Part shown: positions 40,939-50,020 of the stretch, piece after piece
Numbering within the stretch: the first letter of the stretch is position 1
Layout: the number at the start of each line of letters is the position of its first letter
NCBI GenBank assembly: GCA_001310455.1
Contig: BAXG01000004.1
Location: 124,001-188,000, forward strand
DNA: 64,000 bases
Direction of reading: 5' to 3'
Source: Photobacterium sp. JCM 19050
GTDB taxonomy: Bacteria > Pseudomonadota > Gammaproteobacteria > Enterobacterales > Vibrionaceae
Notes under the pieces: generated by a model
Told to the model about the DNA's origin: nothing
Databases searched by the model: none
Seen by the model: only the letters and a program-made list of their open reading frames with translations
Position numbers and translations under genes: made by a program

Positions 40939-42096
40939 ATGCGAAAGCTATCCCGGCGACATGCCCTCCAGACTGTTGCGGGGCTGGGTCTGACACTTCC
41001 TTGCGCGGCAGCACTGGCGCAACCACAAACCCCGAGAGAAACAAAAAATTTCACTACAACGTTGACCGGGTTAGTCGCCTCTTCCGGTGTCGATATTGAA
41101 CGGGTGGAAACGTTTGAGCTGGTGCCTGCCGATCGACCTTGGCAAAAGAACCTTGGGCACATTGCCAAAGGGCAACATGTTACCTTTTTGCTGAACGGGA
41201 AATGGTGGATGTCAAAGGAAGCCGGGTTATGGGTTGAGCCGGGGCTCGCTTTCTTCGCCAAGGTGGGCAACAGCCCTATTTATAACCCCATGCGAAATAC
41301 CGGCACTTATACCGCGCCAGAGGGTGGCATGCTGTCTATTGCCAGGGGAACCGGGGACTTTATCAACGAGCAGGGCGAACTCTTCCCAACCATGGAAACC
41401 TACCTTGCTGAAGAGGGGCATATAGAGGGGGTCGCTATCTTCTGGAAAGGCGAGGTACTTGACGGCCTGTACCGGATATCATCCCAAGGTGATGCAGGGG
41501 GAGCACTGGCGTCGGAGATTAACCGACTGAACGAAACCGAAACACTCCCGCCCGGATGGCACAACCACTACCTGTTCGGTGACGGGGGTATCTTTACCCA
41601 ACCGGAATCCGGCCATATTTGCTGCAATACCCACAAGAATGTCGGCATTCTCCAATACCCACTGTCTCTGCCGCTTAAAGAGCAGACGAAGCTCCACTGG
41701 AAATGGACTGCAGAAAAACTGCCGTCCGACGTTGCCGAGGATGCCCTGATTACTCATGACTATCTCTCCATCGCAGTGGAGTTTGATGACGGGCAGGACA
41801 TTACCTACATGTGGAGCAGCGAGCTGCCTATTGGCAAAGTATTTCGCTGCCCTATCCCGATGTGGAATCCCATTGAGACGCATGTCGTGCAGCGCAATGA
41901 TCCGGCATTGATCGGGAAGGAGCTGACTGAAGAGCGGGACCTCTTTGCTGACTACCACGCCCACATTGGCGGGCCCGCCCAAAATATCACCCGGATTTGG
42001 CTTATCGCCAATACCGTATTTATGCGGCAAAACGGGAAATGTTGTTACCGTGATATCGAAATTGAACAAGATAGAAAACGAACCAGGGTACTGTAG
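40939..42096 (+). CDS. Tat-exported protein of unknown function with a PA-IL-like N-terminal half
   Basis: Intact 385-residue protein with a twin-arginine signal (SRRHALQ, then a hydrophobic stretch ending ALAQ). After it, residues about 45-190 resemble the PA-IL/LecA-type beta-sandwich: HIAKGQHVTFLLNGKWW, a loop, KVGNSPIYNPMRNTGTYTAPEGG. The rest (about 200-385) resembles the DUF3047 type, with LHWKWTAEKLPSDVAEDA, SIAVEFDDGQDITYMWSS and ITRIWLIAN. These assignments rest on eye-level resemblance only. The tail has paired cysteines (GKCCYRD). It follows the membrane regulator by about 105 bases. No known pathway can be named. A role in sensing or binding a sugar in the periplasm is a guess. 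Confidence 0.7.
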   Translation: MRKLSRRHALQTVAGLGLTLPCAAALAQPQTPRETKNFTTTLTGLVASSGVDIERVETFELVPADRPWQKNLGHIAKGQHVTFLLNGKWWMSKEAGLWVEPGLAFFAKVGNSPIYNPMRNTGTYTAPEGGMLSIARGTGDFINEQGELFPTMETYLAEEGHIEGVAIFWKGEVLDGLYRISSQGDAGGALASEINRLNETETLPPGWHNHYLFGDGGIFTQPESGHICCNTHKNVGILQYPLSLPLKEQTKLHWKWTAEKLPSDVAEDALITHDYLSIAVEFDDGQDITYMWSSELPIGKVFRCPIPMWNPIETHVVQRNDPALIGKELTEERDLFADYHAHIGGPAQNITRIWLIANTVFMRQNGKCCYRDIEIEQDRKRTRVL

Positions 42097-42098
42097 GC

Positions 42099-42695
42099 TC
42101 AACAGCCGCAACACCCACCCGAATTGTTACTCTCTGTGATAGCAGAAGGGTTTTTCTGGCAGTCCACCACAAAACCATCCTGCCACTCCAGTTCACAACA
42201 TGCTTGGATTTGTTGCTTTACCATTTTCCGGGCTCTCGCAGCCCGGCTTTTTACCGCAGACAGAGAAACTGACTCTTCTTCTGCCAATTCCTTCATCTTG
42301 CGGTTGTTGATGTCTACTTCTCTGAGGGTATCCCGGTATTTATCCGGCAACGTATCGATAAACGGAGCCAGGCAAACGGACAGATCTTCGCAAAAGCGAT
42401 CATCCGGCTTATCGGCTTGAAGATCATCCGGCAGAGGTTCCGATTTATGGTGGTTGCGGTAGTAATCGACCACGGCCGTCCTTGCGGCGCTGTACAACCA
42501 CCCGGTCAGGTTTTCGATGGAGCGTTGTGATTCTGATGCAAGCAGGGCTTTGACGAAGATATCCTGGATAACGTCATCGGCGTCAACGGCCTCTGGCAGT
42601 TTGCGGCCAAGGTACTTTCTCAGGCTTTGCTGAAGGGCGGCAAAAGCCGCCCCGATATCTGAGTGGGTAACCGTTTGGTTAAGCGCTGTTGTCAT
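42099..42695 (-). CDS. ECF sigma factor, SigZ-like, with cysteine-rich tail
   Basis: Extracytoplasmic-function sigma factor of 198 residues. Region 2 includes DADDVIQDIFVKALLASES and LTGWLYSAARTAVVDYYR. Region 4 includes LPDKYRDTLREVDINNRKMKELAEEESVSLSAVKSRAARARK. After region 4 comes ACCELEWQDGFVVDC, a CC...DC motif known from SigZ-type factors, and a tail ending SGGCCGC, six cysteines in all. The ATG at 42695 shares its A with the TGA of the upstream cysteine-rich peptide gene, so translation is coupled. No anti-sigma gene is visible. The tail may sense metal or thiol state (inference). Confidence 0.88.
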   Translation of the reverse strand: MTTALNQTVTHSDIGAAFAALQQSLRKYLGRKLPEAVDADDVIQDIFVKALLASESQRSIENLTGWLYSAARTAVVDYYRNHHKSEPLPDDLQADKPDDRFCEDLSVCLAPFIDTLPDKYRDTLREVDINNRKMKELAEEESVSLSAVKSRAARARKMVKQQIQACCELEWQDGFVVDCQKNPSAITESNNSGGCCGC

Positions 42696-42880
42696 CAGCA
42701 ACATGCCTCCGGGCAGCATGTGTTCCAGCTTTCACCTGAACAACAATGTTGTGTTTCACAACAGTCTACACCAGAAGCCGGCGCTTTTTCACTTTCCGGT
42801 ACACAGCAACCCGCAGAGCAACAACAGGCGCAGACAGACTGGATGGTTTCGCTATTTTGGCAGCATTTTACGTTTTTCAT
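42695..42880 (-). CDS. Cysteine-rich small protein coupled to ECF sigma (metallothionein-like)
   Basis: A 61-residue protein with 16 cysteines, mostly as CC or CCC clusters: MKNVKCCQN, CACCCSAGCC, DCCETQHCC, NTCCPEACC. ATG 42880 has a strong AAAAGGAG ribosome site at good spacing, and its TGA overlaps the sigma factor ATG (TGATG). This arrangement makes it very likely a real gene. The composition resembles metallothioneins, but the spacing matches no family I recognise. Possible roles are metal or sulfide buffering or acting as the sensor/anti-sigma partner. No signal peptide. The function is unknown. Confidence 0.8.
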   Translation of the reverse strand: MKNVKCCQNSETIQSVCACCCSAGCCVPESEKAPASGVDCCETQHCCSGESWNTCCPEACC

Positions 42881-42933
42881 GGTTCGCTCCTTTTATCTTC
42901 TTTTCGCTTCATCACTTTGGATGTGCCTTTAAA

Positions 42934-42959
42934 GACGGCGAAGCCATGAAAAGGTCGCA
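42934..42959 (-). promoter_or_regulatory. ECF-type promoter of the Cys-rich peptide / sigma operon
   Basis: On the minus strand TGCGACC (42959-42953), a 15-base spacer and CGTC (42937-42934) resemble an ECF promoter with -35 and -10 elements. It lies about 55 bases upstream of the peptide start, which suggests autoregulation by the encoded sigma factor. Match-based inference. Confidence 0.5.
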
Positions 42960-42977
42960 ACTTTTTAACTGAAAACT

Positions 42978-43000
42978 AAAAAGCGGGCTTTCGCCCGCTC
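42978..43000 (-). terminator. Terminator after urtE
   Basis: Minus strand AGCGGGC-GAAA-GCCCGCT followed by TTTTTAG, about 15 bases past the urtE stop. It closes the urt operon. Confidence 0.92.
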
Positions 43001-43013
43001 GATATTCATTCAC

Positions 43014-43709
43014 TCACACTGTCAGGTATTCCCGGATGAGCTTGTCATCCAGGCTTTCCATCGGACCATTCGCGACGGCCCGGCCCCGATCAAGCAAGCA
43101 GAAACGGTCCCCGACTTTTCTCGCAAATGGCAGCTTCTGTTCCACCAGCATGACCGTCAGCCCCATATCCTGATTCAGGCGGCGGATAATATCGCCGATT
43201 TCCTGCACGATATTGGGCTGGATGCCTTCTGTCGGTTCATCAAGGATCAGCAATTTCGGCTCGACAACCAATGCCCGGCCGATTGCCAACTGTTGCTGCT
43301 GGCCGCCGGAAAGGTCGCCTCCCCGGCGATGGAGCATCTCTTTGAGCACCGGAAACAGCTCATAGATGTATTCCGGTATTTTACGATCGCCCTTTTTACG
43401 GATAGGCAGGCCGATTTGCAGGTTCTCTTCCACCGTCAGCAACGGGAAAATCTGCCGCCCTTGCGGGACATATCCAATACCGTGACGTGGCCGGCTTTCC
43501 GCAGACTTTCTTACCAGATCGGTACCTTTTAAAGATATTTCGCCACTTTTTACCGCCTGCAAACCCATGATGCACTGCAAGAGTGTGGTCTTTCCTACAC
43601 CGTTTCGCCCCATCACGACGGTGCATTCCCCTTCCGGAACGGACATTTCCAAATCCCACAAGGTATGGCTCTCGCCATAAAATTGGTTTAACCCTTTTAT
43701 TTCCAGCAT
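43014..43709 (-). CDS. urtE: Urea ABC transporter ATP-binding subunit UrtE
   Basis: Second ATPase of the urea ABC importer, LivF-like. Walker A is VMGRNGVGKTTLLQ, the signature is LSGGQQQQLAIGRAL, and Walker B is LLILDEPTEGIQPNIV. The segment LNQFYGESHTLWDLEMSVPEGE at the N-terminus is typical of UrtE. 231 residues, intact. Last gene of urtABCDE, 15 bases after urtD and followed by a terminator. Confidence 0.96.
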   Translation of the reverse strand: MLEIKGLNQFYGESHTLWDLEMSVPEGECTVVMGRNGVGKTTLLQCIMGLQAVKSGEISLKGTDLVRKSAESRPRHGIGYVPQGRQIFPLLTVEENLQIGLPIRKKGDRKIPEYIYELFPVLKEMLHRRGGDLSGGQQQQLAIGRALVVEPKLLILDEPTEGIQPNIVQEIGDIIRRLNQDMGLTVMLVEQKLPFARKVGDRFCLLDRGRAVANGPMESLDDKLIREYLTV

Positions 43710-43724
43710 GTTATCCCTACTCCC

Positions 43725-44600
43725 TTACTGGCCAAGGTAGACTTCACGGACTTTGGGGTTGGACTGAATGTCCGACATAGACCCTTCCGCCAACACATGT
43801 CCCTGGTGCAAGACAGTCACCGTACTGGCAATGGAGCGGACAAAGTCCATATCGTGCTCAACCACTACCACTGAATGCTCACCAGCCAACGAACGCAGCA
43901 ACTCTGCAGTGCGATCCATTTCCTGGTGCGTCATCCCGGCAACCGGTTCGTCCACCAACAGCAGTTTCGGTTTTTGCATCAGCAACATGCCGATTTCCAG
44001 CCACTGTTTTTGTCCGTGGGAAAGATTCCCGGCCAGCAGTGTTTGCTGGTCCTTGAGGCCAATAAGCTCCAGAACGTACTCTATGTCATCACGCTGTTCA
44101 CCGTTCAGGCGCGCCCGAAACGTCTGCCAGACCCCTCTCGGCCCGGCCATCGCCAGTTCAAGGTTTGTCCAGACAGAAAGTGCTTCAAACACCGTCGGTT
44201 TCTGGAATTTCCGCCCGATCCCGGCATTGGCAATTTCAGCCTCATCCATCTTTAACAGATTCAGATTGCTACCGAGCCACACCTGCCCGGCATCCGGTCG
44301 GGTCTTACCGGTGATGATGTCCATCATGGTGGTTTTACCCGCACCATTGGGACCGATAATGCAGCGAAGTTCCCCTTTCTTGATGTAAAGGTTAAGGTCA
44401 TTGATCGCTTTAAACCCGTCGAAAGATACCGAAACACCTTCCACATACAGCATCATGTTATGCCGGGTATCAATCAGCGGGTTTTCCTGGGGTTTCAGGA
44501 AACTGAACACTTCATTGCGGCGGGTCAGCTCACCCAGCGGCCCGGCTTTCAGAGCCGCTTTTTCCAACGCCGTCGGCGCGGTTTCTGTCATCGTACTCAT
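43725..44600 (-). CDS. urtD: Urea ABC transporter ATP-binding subunit UrtD
   Basis: First ATPase of the urea ABC importer, LivG-like, 291 residues. Walker A is IIGPNGAGKTTMMDIITGKTRPD, the signature LSHGQKQWLEIGMLLMQ, Walker B LLLVDEPVAGMTHQE, and the switch His VVVVEHDMDFVRSIA. An N-terminal extension of about 45 residues precedes the ATPase domain, as is usual for UrtD. The ATG overlaps the urtC stop by 4 bases. Intact. Confidence 0.96.
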   Translation of the reverse strand: MSTMTETAPTALEKAALKAGPLGELTRRNEVFSFLKPQENPLIDTRHNMMLYVEGVSVSFDGFKAINDLNLYIKKGELRCIIGPNGAGKTTMMDIITGKTRPDAGQVWLGSNLNLLKMDEAEIANAGIGRKFQKPTVFEALSVWTNLELAMAGPRGVWQTFRARLNGEQRDDIEYVLELIGLKDQQTLLAGNLSHGQKQWLEIGMLLMQKPKLLLVDEPVAGMTHQEMDRTAELLRSLAGEHSVVVVEHDMDFVRSIASTVTVLHQGHVLAEGSMSDIQSNPKVREVYLGQ

Positions 44601-45724
44601 GCGCTGGCCTCCTTCGCTTTATCCGCTTTGCCCGTTTCCTTACCCGCTTTCAGTTTGGCGAGCAACCCGGTAACGCCTTGCGGCAGGAACAGTGTCGATG
44701 CCACAAACAACGCTCCCAGCGCGAACAGCCATACTTCCGGGAATTCCACGGTAAACCAGCTTTTTGCATAATTAATCAGCACAGCACCGACTACCGCGCC
44801 AAACAGGGTAGCCCGGCCACCCAACGCCACCCACACTACGATTTCGATAGAGTTCAGCGGCGCAAATTCACCCGGGTTTATGATGCCAACCTGAGGCACG
44901 TACAGCGCACCGGCCACACCGGCCAAGGCAGCGGACAGAACGAATATCCAAAGCTTGACGTTCTCTACCCGGTACCCGATAAATCGGGTGCGCGGTTCGG
45001 CATCCCGGATAGCAACGGCCACAGAGCCCAGCCTGCTGGCAATCACTGCGCGGCAGATAAGGTAGGACGCCGCCAGCGCCAGTGCCGACGACACAAACAG
45101 GGCCAGCCGGGTCGCATCACTTTGCAGGCTGAAACCGAGGATATCTTTAAAGTCCGTCAGGCCGTTGTTGCCGCCAAAGCCCATTTCATTACGGAAAAAG
45201 GCCAGCATTAACGCAAAGGTCAGCGCCTGGGTCATGATAGACAGGTACACTCCGGACACCCTTGAACGAAATGCCAACCAGCCAAAGGCAAACGCCAGCG
45301 CCCCCGGAACTAGCACTACCATCAGGCAGGCGAACCAGAATTGGTCGAACCCAAGCCAGAACCACGGTAATTCCTGCCAGTTGAGGAACACCATAAAGTC
45401 CGGTAACTCCGGGTTGCCATAAACACCGCGATCACCAATCTGGCGCATCAGGTACATACCCATGGCGTAGCCGCCGAGCGCGAAAAAAGCGCCATGCCCC
45501 AGGCTGAGAATACCGAGGTATCCCCACACGAGATCCACTGATAGTGCCAGAAGCGCGTAACACAGGTATTTGCCCATCAGGGAAACGGTGTAGGTTTCAA
45601 TATGGAAAGGGTTGCCCGCAGGCACCAGTTGGTTCAAAACCGGCACCAGGACAGCAATTGCCAGCAATGCCAGTAAAAGGATCTGGCCGCCACGGTCATG
45701 TTTGAGAATTGATTGCGTCAGCAT
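44597..45724 (-). CDS. urtC: Urea ABC transporter permease UrtC
   Basis: Inner-membrane permease of the LivM type, 375 residues with about ten hydrophobic segments. Family stretches include LCYALLALSVDLVWGYLGILSLGHGAFFALGGYAMGMYLMRQIG, GNNGLTDFKDILG, RDAEPRTRFIGYRVENVK and AGALYVPQVGIINPGEF. The ATG follows the urtB stop by 4 bases and its own stop overlaps urtD. Intact. Confidence 0.96.
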   Translation of the reverse strand: MLTQSILKHDRGGQILLLALLAIAVLVPVLNQLVPAGNPFHIETYTVSLMGKYLCYALLALSVDLVWGYLGILSLGHGAFFALGGYAMGMYLMRQIGDRGVYGNPELPDFMVFLNWQELPWFWLGFDQFWFACLMVVLVPGALAFAFGWLAFRSRVSGVYLSIMTQALTFALMLAFFRNEMGFGGNNGLTDFKDILGFSLQSDATRLALFVSSALALAASYLICRAVIASRLGSVAVAIRDAEPRTRFIGYRVENVKLWIFVLSAALAGVAGALYVPQVGIINPGEFAPLNSIEIVVWVALGGRATLFGAVVGAVLINYAKSWFTVEFPEVWLFALGALFVASTLFLPQGVTGLLAKLKAGKETGKADKAKEASA

Positions 45725-45728
45725 GGCA

Positions 45729-47369
45729 TTATCCCTCTACTGCACGGCCACGTTGCGGGAAGAGTCCGCGCGGGCGCTTTTGGATAAACAGGATGATGAA
45801 AACCAGCACCAGGATTTTTGCCAGTACCGCACCGGCCCAAGGCTCCAGGATCTTGTTGAACAGGCCAAGGCTGAGACCGGCAACCATGGTGCCCCAAAGG
45901 TTTCCGACCCCACCAAATACCACCACCATAAAGGAGTCGATGATATAGCCTGCCCCATGTTGGGGCCTACGTTGGTGAGCTGCGACAATGCCACACCCGC
46001 TACGCCGGCAACACCGGATCCGAGACCGAATGTCATAGCATCTACCACTCCGAGCGCACTCCCATGGCGCGCGCCATTGCCCTGTTTTGGGACACAGCCC
46101 GAACCTGCAGGCCAAGGGGGGTTTTCTTCAGCACAAACACCAGAGCAAGGAAGACCATCAGGCAGAAGAAAATGATGTAAAGCCGGTTCCAGGTAAGGGA
46201 AAGCATTGGCGTGATTTCCAGCATGCCAGACATGAAATCCGGCGTGGCAACCGAGCGGTTCAACGGGGAGAATATAGAGCGCACCGCCTGCTGAAGAATA
46301 AGGCTTATCCCAAAGGTTGCCAGCAGAGTTTCCAGTGGCCTGCCGTAAAGGAAGCGAATCACACCACGCTCAATGGCAATGCCCACGAGCCCCGAGACCA
46401 CAAACGCTGCAGGGATAGAAAGAAGAAGGGCAACACCGGTGCTTTCCGGCAACAGCAGTTGCATCACATAGGTGGTGTAGGCGCCAAGCATAATCAGCTC
46501 ACCATGGGCCATATTGATTACGCCCATTACCCCAAATGTAATAGCAAGGCCGATTCCGGCCAGCACCAGGACAGAACCGAGCTCAGACCAAAATACAGGG
46601 TTTCTACCGCCGAGTTTACGCGCTGGGTTTGCGCATATTTGTCTAACCCTCGCTCGATAGCCCGGATTGCCTGTGGTTCAGCAACTTCCGGCAGGGCTTT
46701 TTGCAATGCCTGCATCGCCTTGGGGTGCCCGGCGTCGGTTAGCAACGCTATAGCGCTAAGCTTTTCAGATGTCTCAACGCCACGCTCTCCCTGCAAAGTT
46801 CCAATCGCTACAGCAATTTCCATCGATTGCCGTATCGCCGGAACTGTCTCACGCTGCAACAATTCACTGAACAACTGCAATATTTCGGTTTCTGTCGTAC
46901 CAATCAGACCGTCAACCGCTGCAAGCCGTGCTGTATCATCCGGGGAGCGAAGATCCAGTGTCGACAACGCGTTTCGAATTTGGGTGCGCAAGGCGTTATT
47001 GATGGTGACCTTGCGGTAATCACGCTTTTTCTTTACCGCAACAGACTCCCCGGTAAACAGGTGGGTTGCCTGACCATCTTCAACTTCCCAAAGCGTTTTC
47101 TCTTTTTTGTGGTAGGTGATTTTTCTATCGAGCAGCCCTTGCAACGCAGGTTTTGCTTTTTCATGACCGGAAGTTGCCAGCCATTGAACTGCCAGAGCTT
47201 TTTGATCGAAATTTTTTCCACTCAGCGCTGATTCAACATCCGCCAACGTGGAAACGGCCAGCGCAGGAAATGCCGATAAAACAATCAATATCGGCATCAG
47301 TGCTCTGGCCATCAAGTAAACAAAACCGGACGTTCTCTCCCGGCTTTGCAATCGTGTTGTTTTCGTCAT
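45729..47369 (-). CDS. urtB: Urea ABC transporter permease UrtB with N-terminal extension (three one-base shifts)
   Basis: LivH-type permease with a secreted-type N-terminal extension: signal peptide (ALMPILIVLSAFPALA) and a helical repeat domain of about 230 residues (VESALSGKNFDQKALAVQWLATSG), as in other UrtB proteins. Shifts near 46592 (GAGCTC to GAGCCTC: FGLSLGSVLVLAGIGLAITFG), near 46053 (GAGTGG to GAGGTGG: RSEVVDAMTFGLGSG) and near 45958 (CAGGC to CAGGGC: MGQGYIIDSFMVVVFGG) are each repaired by one base. Repaired length is 547 residues. urtC follows 4 bases later. Confidence 0.93.
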
Positions 47370-47457
47370 CGTTATCTTCCATGAAAGGAAAAAGGCCTAC
47401 CTGAGTCATCTATGAGCCAAGGTTGAGTGAAGCCGGAACACAGGCAGGCAAATTCAG

Positions 47458-47480
47458 GCGACCGGATATTTTTCCGGTCG
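47458..47480 (-). other. Intercistronic hairpin between urtA and urtB
   Basis: GCGACCGG(A) and (T)CCGGTCGC make an 8-9 bp perfect stem with a short A/T loop and no T run. Hairpins here often stabilise the message of the abundant binding protein relative to the permease genes. Confidence 0.6.
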
Positions 47481-47502
47481 CTCAATTTGGGTATTGCGTT
47501 TA

Positions 47503-48789
47503 TTACTGTCCTGCACCGGAGCACTGGCCGGTGGTCACGTTGAAAGAGCCGCAAGAAAGCGGTTTTTCCCAGCTTGCGAACAGATCTTTGGAACCCGGCA
47601 GGAAATCAGACCATGCATCACCTGCTACCACACCGGTTGTTTCCCAGACTACGTCAAACTGGCCGTCGTCCTGGATTTCACCAATGAGTACCGGTTTGGT
47701 GATGTGGTGGTTAGGCATCATGGTGGCAAAACCGCCGGTAAGGTTAGGTACTGTCACACCGATGATGGCATCCTGAACGGCATCAGATTCAGTCGTGCCG
47801 GCTTTTTCAACCGCTTTTGCCCACATGTTGAAACCGAGGTAAGTCGCTTCCATCGGGTCGTTGGTTACACGGTCTTCGCTGCCAATGTATTTCTGCCACT
47901 TTTCAACAAACTCGTCGTTTTGCTCGGTATCTACGCTCATGAAATAGTTCCAAGCAGCGAGGTGACCGACCAGTGCAGAGGTATCCATACCGGAAAGCTC
48001 TTCCTCACCCACGGAGAAAGCCACAACCGGAATGTCTTCTGCTGATACGCCCTGCGCGCCAAGTTCTTTGTAGAACGGAACGTTAGCATCACCGTTAATG
48101 GTTGAAACGACGGCAGTCTTTTTGCCTGCTGCACCGAACTTCTTGATGTCAGCAACGATAGACTGCCAATCGGAGTGCCCAAATGGGGTGTAGTTGATCA
48201 TGATGTCTTCAGGAGCGACACCATTGTCTTTCAGATACGCTTCAAGAATTTTGTTGGTAGTACGTGGGTATACGTAGTCGGTGCCCGCCAGTACCCAACG
48301 CTCTACACCAAGGTCATCCATCAGATAGTCAACAGCCGGGATCGCCTGCTGGTTTGGCGCGGCACCAGTGTAGAAAACGTTTTTAGAAGACTCTTCACCT
48401 TCATACTGAACCGGGTAGAACAGCAGGCTGTTCAGTTCTTCAAATACAGGCAGGACGGATTTACGTGATACTGACGTCCAGCAACCGAAAACCACATCCA
48501 CTTTCTCTTTTTCAATCAGTTCGCGGGCTTTCTCTGCAAATAAAGGCCAGTTTGACGCTGGGTCAACAACAACCGCTTCAAGCTTTTTGCCCAGCAAGCC
48601 GCCCTTTTTGTTCTGCTCTTCTACCATCATCAGAACCGTGTCTTTCAATGTGGTTTCACTGATAGCCATGGTGCCGGACAGTGAGTGCAGCACACCCACT
48701 TTAATGGTGTCATCTGCGGCTACAACCTGAAATGAAATGGCGGAAGCGGCAGCCAAACCTGCCAGTTTCAGCGTCACTGCTTTTTTCAT
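47503..48789 (-). CDS. urtA: Urea ABC transporter substrate-binding protein UrtA
   Basis: Periplasmic urea-binding protein of the LivJ type. ATG 48789 opens a signal peptide MKKAVTLKLAGLAAASAISFQVVA with cleavage before ADDTIKVGVLHSLSGTMAISE. The urea-family segments VVVDPASNWPLFAEKARELI, VFGCWTSVSRKSVLPVFE, PVQYEGEESSKNVFYTGAAPNQQ and VLIGEIQDDGQFDVVW are present. 428 residues, intact. The longer start at 48804 adds five residues and is less likely. The gene leads the urtABCDE operon from a sigma-54 type promoter. Confidence 0.96.
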   Translation of the reverse strand: MKKAVTLKLAGLAAASAISFQVVAADDTIKVGVLHSLSGTMAISETTLKDTVLMMVEEQNKKGGLLGKKLEAVVVDPASNWPLFAEKARELIEKEKVDVVFGCWTSVSRKSVLPVFEELNSLLFYPVQYEGEESSKNVFYTGAAPNQQAIPAVDYLMDDLGVERWVLAGTDYVYPRTTNKILEAYLKDNGVAPEDIMINYTPFGHSDWQSIVADIKKFGAAGKKTAVVSTINGDANVPFYKELGAQGVSAEDIPVVAFSVGEEELSGMDTSALVGHLAAWNYFMSVDTEQNDEFVEKWQKYIGSEDRVTNDPMEATYLGFNMWAKAVEKAGTTESDAVQDAIIGVTVPNLTGGFATMMPNHHITKPVLIGEIQDDGQFDVVWETTGVVAGDAWSDFLPGSKDLFASWEKPLSCGSFNVTTGQCSGAGQ

Positions 48790-49171
48790 CTTTGCTCTCT
48801 CCATGCTTTGACATAAAAAATCTCAACTGGAGTGCATTACGCAAAGGGCAGGCCAACAACAAAAAAACAGTCAAAAATTCAGTATTTTTCCTTTTAAATA
48901 CAAATAATTAAATTCATCCTGGAACATAAAGAAATCACCGTAAGCAACTTATTTCTTATTCGCCTTTGGTGCAAAAAAATCCCCGAAACGCACCGATTTG
49001 AAACACGCCACTTTTGCATCAGAAAAGCGTCGCTTTTTCATCCTAAATGCAACCATTTGAATAAAAAATTTACAAACACCTTACATGTCAGTAATCTAAT
49101 CTCATTATCCCTGTAGACAGACATCGCGCTTTCTTCACACCGTTTATGCAACGTTTAACAGGGAGTACAAC
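48790..49171. other. Gene-free region upstream of urtA
   Basis: About 380 AT-rich bases with no gene. It holds the leftward sigma-54 element (48842-48857). Two NtrC-like half-sites read CCTTTGGTGCA (48963-48973) and CGCACCGATTTG (48989-49000), about 105-145 bases upstream of that element. The rightward 93-residue gene begins at 49172. Confidence 0.6.
48842..48857 (-). promoter_or_regulatory. Sigma-54 promoter of urtABCDE
   Basis: Minus strand TTGGCCTGCCCTTTGC has the TTGGC start and the GG-N10-GC spacing of RpoN promoters. It ends about 53 bases before the urtA start codon, the same spacing as at ureA. Confidence 0.75.
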
Positions 49172-49453
49172 ATGGCGAAATTTCAGTTCTTCTGCTTACC
49201 CGAATCCGGAAGGGATCAGTTCACTTACCTGGATATGTCCGGAGAACGGTTTCTAGATGAAAAAGCGGTGCTGCTTGAGCAGGGTTTTGCAGTGGAAGGA
49301 ACCTATATCGTTGCCAAAACAGCAGAAGAGGCCGTTGAGAAATTCAAATCCAACTGGATTTATGAAACGGAAGAATACGGCAATGCCCACCCGGAATTTG
49401 CATTGATGACGTTCTTAACGGAAATCGGCAAGTTCTTCACTAAACGCAGATAA
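49172..49453 (+). CDS. Hypothetical 93-residue protein
   Basis: I do not recognise a family. ATG 49172 follows CAGGGAG at good spacing. The protein is soluble and acidic with no signal or membrane segment. It starts MAKFQFFCLPESGRDQFTY and contains GFAVEGTYIVAKTAEEAVEKFKSNW and a basic end FFTKRR. It stands alone, divergent from urtA, with a 12-bp inverted repeat after its stop. Clean start and codon use make it a likely real gene. Confidence 0.65.
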   Translation: MAKFQFFCLPESGRDQFTYLDMSGERFLDEKAVLLEQGFAVEGTYIVAKTAEEAVEKFKSNWIYETEEYGNAHPEFALMTFLTEIGKFFTKRR

Positions 49454-49468
49454 ACCCTCCTGTCATGC

Positions 49469-49498
49469 ATCAATCCGGATAAAGCCATCCGGATTGAT
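49469..49498 (+). repeat. Perfect 12-bp inverted repeat after the 93-residue gene
   Basis: ATCAATCCGGAT and ATCCGGATTGAT are perfect arms with a 6-base loop. No T run follows. It may be a transcript-end or processing hairpin, or a protein-binding dyad. Confidence 0.6.
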
Positions 49499-49575
49499 AT
49501 GCCATGTGTCGAGTATCACATTTCAGGAAAAACAAGATTCATCGTTTCTTATCTTGGTGTTACCTTGCACGCAAA

Positions 49576-49591
49576 GTGTAAACGTTTACAC
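49576..49591. promoter_or_regulatory. Perfect palindrome GTGTAAACGTTTACAC
   Basis: A 16-bp perfect palindrome of LacI/PurR-operator style (central ACGT) lying 25 bases before the start of the tRNA-binding protein gene, so probably over its promoter. The binding protein is not identifiable here. Confidence 0.6.
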
Positions 49592-49600
49592 AAATAATAA

Positions 49601-49948
<348 letters not shown>

Positions 49949-49972
49949 TGAACAGCAAAAGTCGAAACCGGG

Positions 49973-49998
49973 AAGGGGCAATGAATGCCCCTTTTTTT
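49973..49998 (+). terminator. Terminator after tRNA-binding gene
   Basis: AGGGGCA-ATGAA-TGCCCCT followed by a T7 run. Confidence 0.95.
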
Positions 49999-50020
49999 GT
50001 ACTTCTCAGCCGGTTGGTGA

